A stretch of DNA of 64,000 nucleotides from Stenomitos frigidus ULC18. GTDB lineage: Bacteria; Cyanobacteriota; Cyanobacteriia; Leptolyngbyales; Leptolyngbyaceae. This document shows positions 1-10,100 of this stretch, one piece after another. The number at the start of each line of letters is the position of its first letter. Position 1 is the first letter of the stretch. The stretch spans positions 175,185-239,184 of the forward strand of contig NZ_PVWK01000017.1 in NCBI RefSeq assembly GCF_003003795.1, given 5' to 3'. Under the pieces are notes generated by a model that was given only the letters and a program-made list of their open reading frames with translations, searched no databases and was not told the DNA's origin. A program made the translations under genes and the position numbers.

Positions 1-116
1 AACATATCGCCAATACTACGGCACGATCACTCAATCGCACAAGCGCAATTTCGCACAAATGAGATCTCGTTAAATTGCCGTGTAACAATTGACCCCGAAC
101 TAAAACGGAAAGTTCT

Positions 117-290
117 ATGGCAAAGGAGATCAGGGAGATTCGAGGTAGAGTGCCGAAAGACTTGAAAATTGCGTTTGAGGTTGCCTGCGTGCGAATGGAA
201 CTGACCCAGGCAGTAGCACTGGAAGAAGCAATCAAGGATTGGCTGCTTAAAAAGGGTTTCCCTACCAGCGATGACGGTAAGCAGCGATAA
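117..290 (+). CDS. Small ribbon-helix-helix-like protein (57 aa)
   Basis: The ATG at 117 opens a 57-codon frame ending TAA at 288-290. The protein begins MAKEIREIRGRVPKDLKIAF, a short beta-strand with alternating residues, followed by two predicted helices (about residues 14-30 and 34-47). This is the shape of Arc/CopG ribbon-helix-helix DNA-binding proteins used as antitoxins or plasmid and transposon regulators. No toxin partner follows; the next gene starts 350 bp away. The assignment rests on length and pattern only. It could equally be a partition-type accessory or an orphan regulator. Confidence 0.5.
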   Translation: MAKEIREIRGRVPKDLKIAFEVACVRMELTQAVALEEAIKDWLLKKGFPTSDDGKQR

Positions 291-642
291 AGGGTGAGCA
301 CTTGTCGTGATGTTCACACACCTTGCTTGATGCTGATCCCTGCCACATTACTGCTGAGGCAGTCATCTCCAGGCTCTTGCAGCATATACAGCTAGAAAAC
401 TTCAGGTAGCCGCGTTGCCGCTTCTTCCTGACTATAGCTACTAATAGTGTGAAAGAGAGGCAGAAAACACTAAATCTGTATATTATTGTTGATTACAATG
501 CTGGCCTTAAAGCGCTTCAAGGTTTTTTGTTGCTTCTATCCGAACAGGCTGATACAAATGATCTATTTCCTGTTGCTTCTGCCAACTGAATTTCGGTTTA
601 TAGCACGGTAGAGAAAACACCATTCAGTCAAGTTAAACGTTA
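291..642. other. Intergenic, 352 bp, no gene seen
   Basis: No convincing reading frame, RNA or long inverted repeat is visible. It presumably holds the promoter of the operon starting at 643. The first gene has no strong Shine-Dalgarno sequence directly before its ATG. Confidence 0.4.
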
Positions 643-2532
643 ATGACAGCTAAACCTTCCACTAAGCGCAAGCCGCAATGGATTTTTGATCCGGTGCCGC
701 CATCCGGTCAGTTCACAGGGGGTATCCCTTCTGCCTATGTCTTTAAGCCTGAACTGGATACCTTTGTGCGGGAAGTGTTGCAGAACAGTCTGGATGCCAG
801 AAAAGCGGCAAGCCAGACACCCACTGAGGTGAAATTCACCTTCAGGCAATTGCAGGGAGACGACAGGACGCGCTTTCTCAACACGATCGACTGGGAGTAT
901 CTGCAAACGCATTTGCAGGCGGTGGCAGAAGGTCATACCGCTATGTCTACTTTGCTAGCGAACACGATCTCCGACCTAAACAGCACCCCCCTGACCATTC
1001 TGAGAATTGATGACTCTAGTACGGAGGGGCTGACAGGAGATGAAGATACCCCCGGTACGAACTTCAGCAGCCTCTGTCGCAATATTCTCGACACAACCAA
1101 AGATGCACCCAGTAAGGGCGGCAGCTACGGTCTTGGTAAAGCCTTGCTCTGGCAGTTCTCCACCTTATCGACTGTGCTGTTTTCCTCGCGTCTTGAGGGA
1201 GAAGCGCCTCAGCAATTTCGCTTTTTTGCCCGCACAGAGCTACCTTCCCATGAAACAGAGCAGGCACGATGGAATGGCTCCGGCTGGTATGGACTGCCGG
1301 AAACTGTCCGCAATGGTAAGCGGGCTGTCTCAATCTGGGATGAAGTTGCCGAGAAGATCACACGATCGATTTACCTGTACCGCCCTGTGCAGTTGGGGAC
1401 CGGAACGTCCATTATGGTAGTTGGCTTTCACGAGCCTGCTCAGGAAGAAGCCCGTCCCCTCGCAGCGATCGCTCAAGAGATCCTGCACTCGGCTGCTCAA
1501 TGGTTCTGGTATTGCATGATTTCGGCTACCCCTTCACTCAGGGTAGTAGCAGAAGTCTACGAAGGGCATGAATTGAGCTTCCGGGGTGAAGCGATTCCGG
1601 GTAAAGAACTGGAACCGTTTATTCAGACTGTGCTGGCTGACACAACGGTTGCTAAAGCCTTTCATCGAGGCGAGGTGGCAGAAAAGGAACTGACCTTCAA
1701 AATTCCCGCTAAGAAGTCAGGCGAAGCCCCCGAAGTTGAAGCCGCCCTGAATTTCCGCTTGAGCCGGGGCGAGGATGACTCAGAGGACGCACTCTGGGGT
1801 AATCGCATTGCCTTGATCCGTGGATCGGGCATGGTGGTCGAGTATCGTTCTCCTGGCAAAAAACTGTCCGGTATACCTTTCTGCGGGGTGCTGCGGGCTG
1901 GCAATGCCAGAGGCTTTGCTGAAGCCGATGACGCGCTGGAAATGTTTTTGAAAGACGCTGAGCCACCGTCTCACGATCAGTGGAAGGCAACGGAACGACT
2001 TCAGGAGGAGTACAGGAAAGGTTCCAAAAGCCGCCTCGATAAACTCTGGAAAGATCTGGATGAAGCGGTGGTCGAACTGTGTGGTCAGGAAATGCGCCCG
2101 GATGCTGAAGCGCCAGAAGCCCTTGCCCGTCTATTCAGGAAAGATGCGATCCAGAGTGGTAAGACGCTCAGGCAGGATGATCAGAAGCTCCAGGTATCGT
2201 GTTTAGAGGCTTTCTTTACCGAGGGTGTCTGGCGGTTTTCTGGGCGGGTCACGCAGCCAGGGACGTTGAAGAAACCCTGGAGTTTCTCGTTGCTGGTGCG
2301 GCTCGACAGTGAAACGGGGGAGGGTGAAAAACTGCTGATTGATCATTTGCGGACAACCGGAGCCGCTTCAGTACAGATCAAAGCGGAACTGGCAGAGTGT
2401 GTCGTCCAGCCATCCAGTCAGGAAATTGTCTTTGAAGGTGAAACAAAACCTGTACATGGCAATAGCCGGATGCCAGATTTGCAGCGTACTCGTGTACGCC
2501 TTGAGGTTCAACCGGGCAGAGGAGGTCGCTGA
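643..2532 (+). CDS. GHKL (HATPase) superfamily ATPase of a putative methyltransferase-linked defence cluster
   Basis: A 629-aa protein. The N-terminal part carries the GHKL/Bergerat ATP-binding signatures: an N-box in REVLQNSLDARK (about residues 43-54), a D-containing strand LRIDDSS, and a glycine-rich lid KGGSYGLGKALLW (about residues 160-172). This places it with MutL/Hsp90/histidine-kinase type ATPases. The C-terminal half matches no family I recognise. It starts an operon: its TGA overlaps the next ATG at 2532, with a GGAGG ribosome site. Two unknown genes, a cytosine methyltransferase and a DNA glycosylase follow on the same strand. GHKL ATPases in restriction-modification-like neighbourhoods are known (MutL/MORC-type), so an ATP-dependent clamp or sensor role is inferred. 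Confidence 0.75.
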   Translation: MTAKPSTKRKPQWIFDPVPPSGQFTGGIPSAYVFKPELDTFVREVLQNSLDARKAASQTPTEVKFTFRQLQGDDRTRFLNTIDWEYLQTHLQAVAEGHTAMSTLLANTISDLNSTPLTILRIDDSSTEGLTGDEDTPGTNFSSLCRNILDTTKDAPSKGGSYGLGKALLWQFSTLSTVLFSSRLEGEAPQQFRFFARTELPSHETEQARWNGSGWYGLPETVRNGKRAVSIWDEVAEKITRSIYLYRPVQLGTGTSIMVVGFHEPAQEEARPLAAIAQEILHSAAQWFWYCMISATPSLRVVAEVYEGHELSFRGEAIPGKELEPFIQTVLADTTVAKAFHRGEVAEKELTFKIPAKKSGEAPEVEAALNFRLSRGEDDSEDALWGNRIALIRGSGMVVEYRSPGKKLSGIPFCGVLRAGNARGFAEADDALEMFLKDAEPPSHDQWKATERLQEEYRKGSKSRLDKLWKDLDEAVVELCGQEMRPDAEAPEALARLFRKDAIQSGKTLRQDDQKLQVSCLEAFFTEGVWRFSGRVTQPGTLKKPWSFSLLVRLDSETGEGEKLLIDHLRTTGAASVQIKAELAECVVQPSSQEIVFEGETKPVHGNSRMPDLQRTRVRLEVQPGRGGR

Positions 2533-3497
2533 TGCCTGCTGAAAGCTTTTATCCTTACCGTACCGGGGCTGAAATGGTGCTGCTGCATCTGGATCTACCT
2601 GAGCGTGAAGAGCACCAGGCGAGTGACGAGAGCCTGCCAGTTTACCGTTGCAGCAGTGCGGAAATTCAGCTTCGGGCAGCCGCGATCGTCCCTGATGCGG
2701 TCTGGGAGAAAGTTTTTGATGCATCTGAGCGAACTCATCCGCCTGCCAAGCTCTGGCTGGTGGCACAAAGTATGGAATCACGCTCCAGACAGGCGTTTGA
2801 GCTTAAGGGGGATGGACAGGTCTTTGAGGCTTTGATCCGCCTGAATACTGATGATTGGGCAGGCAAAGCAGAATTTCAGGCAGTGCTTGCCAGAACAACA
2901 GCCAGGGATGCATCGCCATCAGGCTATGCATCCGATGTGGGAGCGCGGCTGGCATGGTCTAAAGCCCATCTGGCACTGTTCAGGGAACCCCCGGTGCCGC
3001 AGCGCGACAGGCTAAAAATTCAGTGGAAGAAGTTTGAGGGTAGTCAAAAGTCGCAACTGTTTGCCCTTGATCACTCGGAGCCGCAACCAAAACTCTGGCT
3101 CAACTCTGAGGTTGAGGGCTTGTATGATGTGCTGAACAGTCGGGCAGTGCGAGGCTGGAATCCGGCGATCGCAGAGAACACCAGCTACCTGATCGCCCAT
3201 CAGGTCTGGACATCATTGCTGGCAACCGCTATCAGTCATCTGGCAGAAACGGGAGACTCTGATAGCCTGCCTGATCTGGCTGAGTTGCTGGAATGGGAGC
3301 GCTTGGTGCTGGAAGACTGGATTGAGTCTCTCTTTCCAGACAGGCAAAGGGATGCGGCTTTCGATCTGTTGCTGGACTCCGTGCGTCAGCACTACTTTAG
3401 GGAAGAATTGCTGGTGCAACGGATTCCAGAAGCGATTCAGGAGAAGCTCAACACATACAGGGGTTTTGAGCATCTGTTGAAGGAGGCAGGCAGATAA
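2532..3497 (+). CDS. Unknown protein (321 aa), second gene of the GHKL-methyltransferase cluster
   Basis: The start ATG overlaps the stop of the GHKL gene (TGATG) and has GGAGG upstream, so the two are translationally coupled. I see no catalytic motif, membrane segment or signal peptide. The N-terminal 160 residues look mixed alpha/beta. The C-terminal part from about residue 195 is helical and leucine-rich, ending in HLLKEAGR. The stop is followed at once by the next ATG at 3499. Its constant companionship with the ATPase suggests a dedicated partner of it. No function can be assigned. Confidence 0.7.
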   Translation: MPAESFYPYRTGAEMVLLHLDLPEREEHQASDESLPVYRCSSAEIQLRAAAIVPDAVWEKVFDASERTHPPAKLWLVAQSMESRSRQAFELKGDGQVFEALIRLNTDDWAGKAEFQAVLARTTARDASPSGYASDVGARLAWSKAHLALFREPPVPQRDRLKIQWKKFEGSQKSQLFALDHSEPQPKLWLNSEVEGLYDVLNSRAVRGWNPAIAENTSYLIAHQVWTSLLATAISHLAETGDSDSLPDLAELLEWERLVLEDWIESLFPDRQRDAAFDLLLDSVRQHYFREELLVQRIPEAIQEKLNTYRGFEHLLKEAGR

Positions 3498-3498
3498 C

Positions 3499-4200
3499 AT
3501 GGCTCAGTCATTACGACGCTTCACTGTACCCGTGACCCGCCCCTGGCTTTACCGATTGCTGGAGAACCCGGACTCAATGCTGACAGAGCCAGTTGATGGT
3601 CAGGCAACCCTTAAAGAGGTGAAGCGTACCGTCAATCGGTTGATCAAAAAATGTGGGAGTGAACCGCTACCTGCCAATCAGCGATCGGCGTGGGATCGAG
3701 AACTCGTCAAGCCGCTTTACGAAGCCCTCAACAGACTACCGCGTAGAACTCTGGTGGATATGCGTTTCTGGCACTGGCTCTGTACTACGCCCCTGCAAGA
3801 TTTTGTCTGGTATCGCTGGCATGGGCAGATTCCTGCTGATCCCCGCAGCGTTTTGAATCAGAGTCAGGCACTGATCGGTCGGTTTACGGGCACTCCCTCC
3901 CTGAATGGCTTCAGCCGGAATGCCTTGACTCGCCTTTACTGGTGTGCGGCGACTCTGTATACCGAAGAGGAAGGCTTCTATTGGGTAGAACTGGCTCTGC
4001 AAAATCAGGATCTCTATCAGGCTATCTTTGAGCGTCAGTTCAGCCTCTATCCACCAGCCGTGCGAGCGTGTTTGAGGGAACTGAAGGATAAGTCAGAGTC
4101 AGAACGCCGCGAGGCGACCAAACGCCTGAACCACCATCTGACCACGATCGTTCTGGAGACCTTGACTGAAGATGATATCCGCAAGGTGTTAACTCTCTAA
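3499..4200 (+). CDS. Unknown protein (233 aa), third gene of the GHKL-methyltransferase cluster
   Basis: A strong ribosome site (AAGGAGG) precedes the ATG, one base after the previous stop. The protein is basic at its N-terminus (MAQSLRRFTVPVTRPWLYRL) and mostly helical. It has several Trp/Tyr-rich stretches such as RFWHWLCTTPLQDFVWYRWH and a charged C-terminal helix rich in Lys, Arg and Glu. I recognise no family and see no nuclease or NTPase motif. Position and tight coupling make it part of the same functional unit as the ATPase and the 321-aa protein. Confidence 0.7.
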   Translation: MAQSLRRFTVPVTRPWLYRLLENPDSMLTEPVDGQATLKEVKRTVNRLIKKCGSEPLPANQRSAWDRELVKPLYEALNRLPRRTLVDMRFWHWLCTTPLQDFVWYRWHGQIPADPRSVLNQSQALIGRFTGTPSLNGFSRNALTRLYWCAATLYTEEEGFYWVELALQNQDLYQAIFERQFSLYPPAVRACLRELKDKSESERREATKRLNHHLTTIVLETLTEDDIRKVLTL

Positions 4201-4252
4201 CCCTAAATTTCACATCCCCACGACCTGTAGCTTTATTGCTGTCTGAATACAC

Positions 4253-6154
4253 ATGAGTAAGCCCGCTGTTCCCTTTTCAACCGGAGAAAACGTTACTCTC
4301 GCACCACACTACCGTTCCTGCGACCTGGAACAGCTTCGTGCCTATGCTCAAAAGGCACAGAAAGCGAAGAAGCCTTTAGCAATCGACCTGTTTTGTGGTG
4401 CTGGGGGGTTAAGTCTTGGCTTGCAGGAGGCAGGGTTTAACGTGATTTTGGGTGTAGACAGTTATCAACAGGCGGCGGAAACGCATAAAGCCCACTTTGG
4501 CGGAGTTTCTCTCTGTGAGGATCTCTCCAAGCCAGAGGTGATTGATGCCATTGGTGAGGCGTTAAAGGGCATAGCGATCGCGCTGGTTGCAGGTGGTCCG
4601 CCCTGTCAGCCCTTTTCACAGGCAGGGAAAAGCAAGATTCGGCATCTGGTCCAAGAAGGGGCACGGCATCAGGATGATGAGCGCCGGGAACTGTGGCAGT
4701 CGTTTGTGGCAGTTGTCGAGAGAATCAAACCCCAGGCGGTGCTGGTAGAGAATGTGCCTGATATGGCGCTGGGCGATGATGCGATCGTGCTCCGTCAGTT
4801 AGTTGCGGCACTGGAGGCTTTAAACTACGACGTGCATACCCGCATTCTGGCGGCATGGCAGTATGACATTCCTCAATTTCGCCAGCGGCTGTTTCTGGTA
4901 GGGGTACGATCGGGTACCGCGTTCAAATTTCCCGAACCAGTCAGGGACACAAAGCCGAAACTGCGGGATGCCATCGCCGACCTGCCTGTCGTTGAGGCAG
5001 GCGCTAAGAAACTTGTCATACCGTATCAGGAACCAGAAAAGCTCAGCCGCTTTCAGAAATGGTGTCGTAGAGGCGTTGCCGCAGAGGAGCAAAACAAGCT
5101 CTACGACCACATTGTGCGTGCGGTTCGGGAGGATGATTTGGAGGCGTTTCGGCTGATGGATCATCAGACTCGTTACTCTGATTTGCCTGAAGCACTGAAA
5201 CGCTATCGGGATGACATCTTTGACGATAAATATAAGCGACTGGGCTGGGATGAACCATCCAGAAGCATTACTGCCCATCTGGCACGGGATGGCTACTGGT
5301 ACATCCACCCGGAACAGCATCGCTGTCTGACCATTCGGGAGGCTGCCCGCATTCAAAGTTTTCCAGACTGGTATCGCTTTTGTGGGCATCCCAGCCATGC
5401 TTACCGTCAGATTGGTGGCGCAGTCCCGCCCTTGCTTGGCAAATATCTTGGCAAAGCGATCCTTGAGGCGACCAGCAGTTATGACTCATCAACCCGGTAC
5501 GTTTCCACCGCTGCCTTGTCTACAACACTGAAACACTGGCTGGAGCAGGAACCGGAGCAAAACCTGGTGGCTCCCTGGCGACGCAGCACAGACCTGTGGC
5601 AAATTCTTCTGGGTATTACGCTATTTGAGAAACTGCCCGATCGTCAGGTCAGGCTAATCTGGTCTACTTTCAGGGGGCGCTGGGCGGATGCAAAAGGCTT
5701 CTTGAAGGATACGCACAGGGAAGCGGCGATCCGGGCAATGCGACAGAGCAAGCTTCTGCCGACTATCACGGCTGTTGCCAGGAGCCTGAGCAAAAAGAAT
5801 GCGCTCGATAATCTGGAGCTTCCAGAGGTGGGAGAAAACCAGTTGGAAATGGCGCTGGCGCTGGCAGACCTGAGCCATCAGCGTCCCATCTTTGCGCCCA
5901 TTTATCGGGTGGCGGAGCGGGTTTTCGGGGCTGAGGATGAGAGAAGCTCGATCGGGCATGAGCAATTAATGGTTGCCAGACTGGTCGGTGTCGATCAGGG
6001 TGGTCGTGCTTATGCTGGTGTGCTGGAAGTAGCAGACCAGTTCTGTAAGCCTGGTGTGCCAGAGTGTACTCGCTGTCCCCTGAATAAAGTGTGCTTCACC
6101 GCGAGCAAAACTTATCAGCCAGTCTCCTCACAAGAGTTGATACCCACTGGTTAA
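4253..6154 (+). CDS. DNA C5-cytosine methyltransferase with C-terminal glycosylase-like Fe-S domain
   Basis: A 633-aa protein. Residues about 40-410 hold the C5-methyltransferase motifs in order: DLFCGAGGLSLGL (motif I, SAM binding), GGPPCQPFSQAGK (motif IV, catalytic Cys), ENVPDM (motif VI), QFRQRLFLVG (motif VIII) and QIGGAVPPLLG (motif X). Residues about 440-625 are extra. They resemble an HhH-GPD DNA glycosylase and end with four cysteines spaced Cx6Cx2Cx5C, the endonuclease III [4Fe-4S] pattern. Where glycosylases have their catalytic Asp this segment reads IFAPIYRV, and the HhH Lys/Gly loop is degraded, so the domain is probably a catalytically dead DNA-binding module. The gene is 52 bp after the three-gene cluster and 51 bp before a separate intact glycosylase. 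It likely methylates host DNA for the cluster. Confidence 0.88.
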   Translation: MSKPAVPFSTGENVTLAPHYRSCDLEQLRAYAQKAQKAKKPLAIDLFCGAGGLSLGLQEAGFNVILGVDSYQQAAETHKAHFGGVSLCEDLSKPEVIDAIGEALKGIAIALVAGGPPCQPFSQAGKSKIRHLVQEGARHQDDERRELWQSFVAVVERIKPQAVLVENVPDMALGDDAIVLRQLVAALEALNYDVHTRILAAWQYDIPQFRQRLFLVGVRSGTAFKFPEPVRDTKPKLRDAIADLPVVEAGAKKLVIPYQEPEKLSRFQKWCRRGVAAEEQNKLYDHIVRAVREDDLEAFRLMDHQTRYSDLPEALKRYRDDIFDDKYKRLGWDEPSRSITAHLARDGYWYIHPEQHRCLTIREAARIQSFPDWYRFCGHPSHAYRQIGGAVPPLLGKYLGKAILEATSSYDSSTRYVSTAALSTTLKHWLEQEPEQNLVAPWRRSTDLWQILLGITLFEKLPDRQVRLIWSTFRGRWADAKGFLKDTHREAAIRAMRQSKLLPTITAVARSLSKKNALDNLELPEVGENQLEMALALADLSHQRPIFAPIYRVAERVFGAEDERSSIGHEQLMVARLVGVDQGGRAYAGVLEVADQFCKPGVPECTRCPLNKVCFTASKTYQPVSSQELIPTG

Positions 6155-6205
6155 GATTTTGGTTAAGCTGCAAAGAGCAATCTGTTTTGTTCCAGTCCTT
6201 GCTGC

Positions 6206-6979
6206 ATGACTGAAGTCGCTCCTACAGACCGAAAGCAACCTGCTATCGTAACCGACGGCGAACATAGCGTGGATGCGATAGCGTTCCGTAAGGCTTTGAT
6301 CATCTGGGGCAAGGAGAACTTCAGAGCTTTCCCCTGGCGGTTTACCAGCGATCCTTATCGCATCCTGATGGCTGAGGTCATGCTTCACCGGACACAGGCA
6401 TTACAGGTTGTGCCTGTGTATGAGCGTTTTTTGGAACGTTACCCTGATCTCCCTGCACTTGCTACAGCTACAGAAGAAGATTTACATGGAATGCTTTACT
6501 CACTGGGCTTGAAGTGGAGAGTCAAACTGATTTACGAGATGGTGGCTGCGCTGATGCAGCGTTTTGATGGCAAGCTCCCTTCTGATCGAGCAGACTTGCT
6601 CAGCCTGCCCGGAGTCAGTGATTATATCGCCAGTGCAGTTTGTTGCTTTGCCTGGAAACAGCCACAGGCTCTGATCGATACCAACACAGTGCGTATTGTG
6701 GCAAGAGTGTTTAACCTGAAAATTACGGACTCTTTGCGACGTAATCGCCGCTTCAAGGCTTTGCTTGAAACACTGGCCGATTCTATACAACCAGCAACTT
6801 ACAACTATGCGTTGCTGGATTTAGCGAATAAAGTTTGCCTCAAGGTTCGGGAGCCAGATTGCCCAAAATGTCCTTTGTTGGAGCATTGTCATTATGGGGC
6901 GAACAAGTTACGAGTTGCCCCAAAAATCTCCACAAACTCATTCCCTGTATTTGAAACTGTCAGCGAGTGTAAAGCATAA
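6206..6979 (+). CDS. MutY/Mig-like HhH-GPD DNA glycosylase
   Basis: A 257-aa protein with the hallmarks of the MutY/endonuclease III superfamily: FPWRF near residue 45, MLHRTQ (the MLxxTQ motif), the helix-hairpin-helix LPGVSDYIASAV, and the catalytic Asp in ALIDTNTVRIVARVF. Four Cys for an iron-sulphur cluster follow near the C-terminus (Cx7Cx2Cx5C; the first spacing is one residue longer than usual). It lacks the C-terminal Nudix-like 8-oxoG domain of true MutY. Sitting beside a C5-methyltransferase, it resembles the Mig-type G:T mismatch glycosylase that is paired with a methyltransferase in methanogens. The likely job is repair of thymine arising from deaminated 5-methylcytosine, the role Vsr has beside Dcm. 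That substrate is inferred. A restriction-like role on modified DNA is an alternative. Confidence 0.82.
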   Translation: MTEVAPTDRKQPAIVTDGEHSVDAIAFRKALIIWGKENFRAFPWRFTSDPYRILMAEVMLHRTQALQVVPVYERFLERYPDLPALATATEEDLHGMLYSLGLKWRVKLIYEMVAALMQRFDGKLPSDRADLLSLPGVSDYIASAVCCFAWKQPQALIDTNTVRIVARVFNLKITDSLRRNRRFKALLETLADSIQPATYNYALLDLANKVCLKVREPDCPKCPLLEHCHYGANKLRVAPKISTNSFPVFETVSECKA

Positions 6980-7185
6980 CAAGAATCTGAATTACATGGG
7001 TCTTCAACAAGCTTTTCTAACGCAGATCGTGCCTCCCTCTCAAATTCAAAGCAAGTAGCCGCTCAGACATCTGGAGATCAACCTGATACAGATCCCTCAT
7101 ACACATCCCTGAATCCAATATTCCATCCTCTCTAGATTTTCGTATAACGGTTCCAGAAAATTATCCAATGGTTTAAGAATCTGTT

Positions 7186-10100
7186 ATGGAATCCTCCTCT
7201 ATACATCGCCTGTCTCCTATCTCTTTTGATGAAGTTATTCACAAATTGACCGAGGATTTTACAGGATGCGAAGATATATTTAATGCGATCGACCGCTGGC
7301 TAGAATGCCAAAATGAGCGCTTTTTCATCTTGGTTGGTAAACCAGGGGCTGGGAAAAGTGCAGTTGCTGCCTATCTTACGAAAATTCGCCCCGATATAGT
7401 AGCTCATCACTTCTGCATTGCACGTCGCAATAATACCATTGACCCCAATTCTGTGCTTCTATCTTTAGCCGCCCAATTGGTTGAAAATCTTCCAGGATAT
7501 GCAGAAGCTCTAGTTAATACAATTACACCTCTGCATCTTTCGGTTAGTGTTTCAATTGATATTGAGATAATACGAGACAGCCAAGTTAGGGGTGTCATTA
7601 TCGAACATCTACACACCAATAATCCTGGCGAAGCCTTGGATATTATTCTACACCGTCCCATCTTAGCAATATCAAGCCAGATTCAAGAACCTATACTTAT
7701 ACTACTGGATGCTTTAGATGAAGCGATAGCATTCAGTAGTAATGACAATCTTGTGAGACTGTTAGCTAGCGCAAATGATTTATCATCTTATGTCCGATTT
7801 CTGTGTACAACTCGCTCCGAACAGAGGGTATGGAGTTATCTAGACATTTCTAAAATTTATAGATACGATCTAAAAAATCAATCAAGTACTATTTATAGAT
7901 ACATCAATTCAAGACTTTCAAGAAACGCTCTCCAAATAAAAATTCAAAATCTTCAAAACACTCGCGAAATATTTACAAATGAATTGCTGGAAAAATCTCA
8001 AGATAATTTTCTCTATGTCAAATTGCTTTTAGATGAGATTGAAAGCGACCGATATTCTATAAATGAGTTAGCTTCTCTGCCCTCTGGATTAAACAAAATA
8101 TATAGTGAATTTATCAATCGTTCCTTAGAAGGAGTATCAAGGAACTATTCTAAATTAATTCTAGGAATTCTAGCAGTTGCCAGAGAACCACTTAGTCAGC
8201 AACAAATATCTCAATTTACAGGTGTTGAACTTGAAGATGTTGGAGAGCAGATTAGAGTAATTCGCCAATTTTTTGATGTTTTTGATTCTGGACTGGAAGA
8301 AAAATACACTTTATTCCATCAATCTTTTCGGGACTATTTGATAGATAGTAAGAATAAACCAGATTTCTGGTGTGATCCAACTAGGCAACACCAACGAATC
8401 GTTAATTTTTATTGGTCTGACAAAAAAGTATGGAGTCAGGAACATGCTAGTGATAGGTATCTTTGGAACTATTTACCTTACCATTTGAGTCAAGCTACTC
8501 AGGATGAGCAGCTACGGTCTCTACTTCTCAACTTTGAATGGCTCCAAGCAAAACTTAACGCTACCAATATTCATCGTCTGATTGCAGACTATGATCTACT
8601 TTCAAACGATCAAGATTTGGTTTTAGTGCAACAGGCTCTTCGTCTATCAATTGGTGTCATTGAACAAGATAGCCGCCAACTTGCCAGTCAGTTGCTAGGA
8701 CGGCTTATAACTTTTCCAACAAAAGATATTCAGCTTTTAATAGAACAAATTGCCGAGCGTCAAACAGCTTTTCCTTGGTTTCGCTGTTTAACGGCAAGCT
8801 TGACACCACCGGGGGGGGCTTTGGTAGGCACTTGCTGCGGTCATAACAGTTATGTGAGTTCTATAGCCTGGATTCCAAGGCAGCGACAGATGGTTTCTGC
8901 ATCACGAGATTACACTCTACGACTATGGAATGTTGACTCTACTCAATGTTTACGAGTACTGAAAGGGCACGAGAATTGGATTAGAGGAGTAGTGGTTACT
9001 TCCAGTGGTGATTATGCTATTTCAGTCTCAGATGATGCAACTGTTAAGCAGTGGGACTTGAAATCTGGTGAATCTCAGAACATTCTGGAGGCTCACAATG
9101 GTGATGTTACAGCAATAGCAACAGGACTAGATAATGATCAGGTTGTTGTTGCTTTAAGTAACCATGAAGTTGGAATTTGGCAGGCAGACAGTCAACAGTA
9201 TGGTGTGTGCTTTCAAATACCAGATAGGGTAATTACTGCAATTACAGTTTTGCAGAATCAGCGACAAATCATTTTGGTTTTAGATGACTGTACATTTCAA
9301 TTATGGGATTTACTCTCTAAGAAACATCAGCGTACTTTCAAAAAAGAGCATAATGGCTCAATTACTGCTGTAGCCTTTATTCCCAATGAAAATCGAGTAA
9401 TTTCCGCTTCCTATGACTTGACACTGAAAGTATGGAATTTAGAGAACGGTAAGGTTGAACAAACCCTGCAAGGTCATTTTCAGCCAGTTAGTTCTGTTGT
9501 CATAATGCTTGATGGCAAACGGGCAATCTCTAGTTCTCGCGATCGCACACTTAGAGTATGGGATCTAAGTACAGGGGAATGCTTGTCTACATTTTTAGCA
9601 CATCAAGACTGGATCAACTGTGTGACGTTAGTCCCTGATGGCTGCAAGGTTGTCTCTGCATCAGATGATGGAACCTTAAAAGTCTGGGACTTAGAACATA
9701 CCCAGCAACTGCTTCCCATACATCACAATAATCAGATTAATGACTTGGCTTTGACACCAAACGGTAGCCGATTAGTTTCTGCTTCACGAGATAAGACACT
9801 CAAAGCTTGGAATATGAAAACTGAGCAACTTGAACATACATTTCAAGGTCATGAAGCACAAGTCATGGCTGTAGCTGTGATATCTGACCATCAAGCAATT
9901 TCAGCTTCGGCTGACAAAACGTTGAAAGTTTGGGACCTTAACACAGGAAGTTGTTTGTGCACTTTCAAGGGACATTCTAGTCCGATAAATGGTGTAGCTG
10001 TATTTCGGGACGGAAGAACAGCAATTTCTGCGTCACTTGATAAGACACTCAGACTTTGGGATATAGCCACAGGTAAATGTCAACGAATTTTTGAGGGTCA

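Noticed and set aside
4820..5398. 192-codon minus-strand frame within the methyltransferase gene
   Set aside because: Antisense shadow of a gene with complete motifs.
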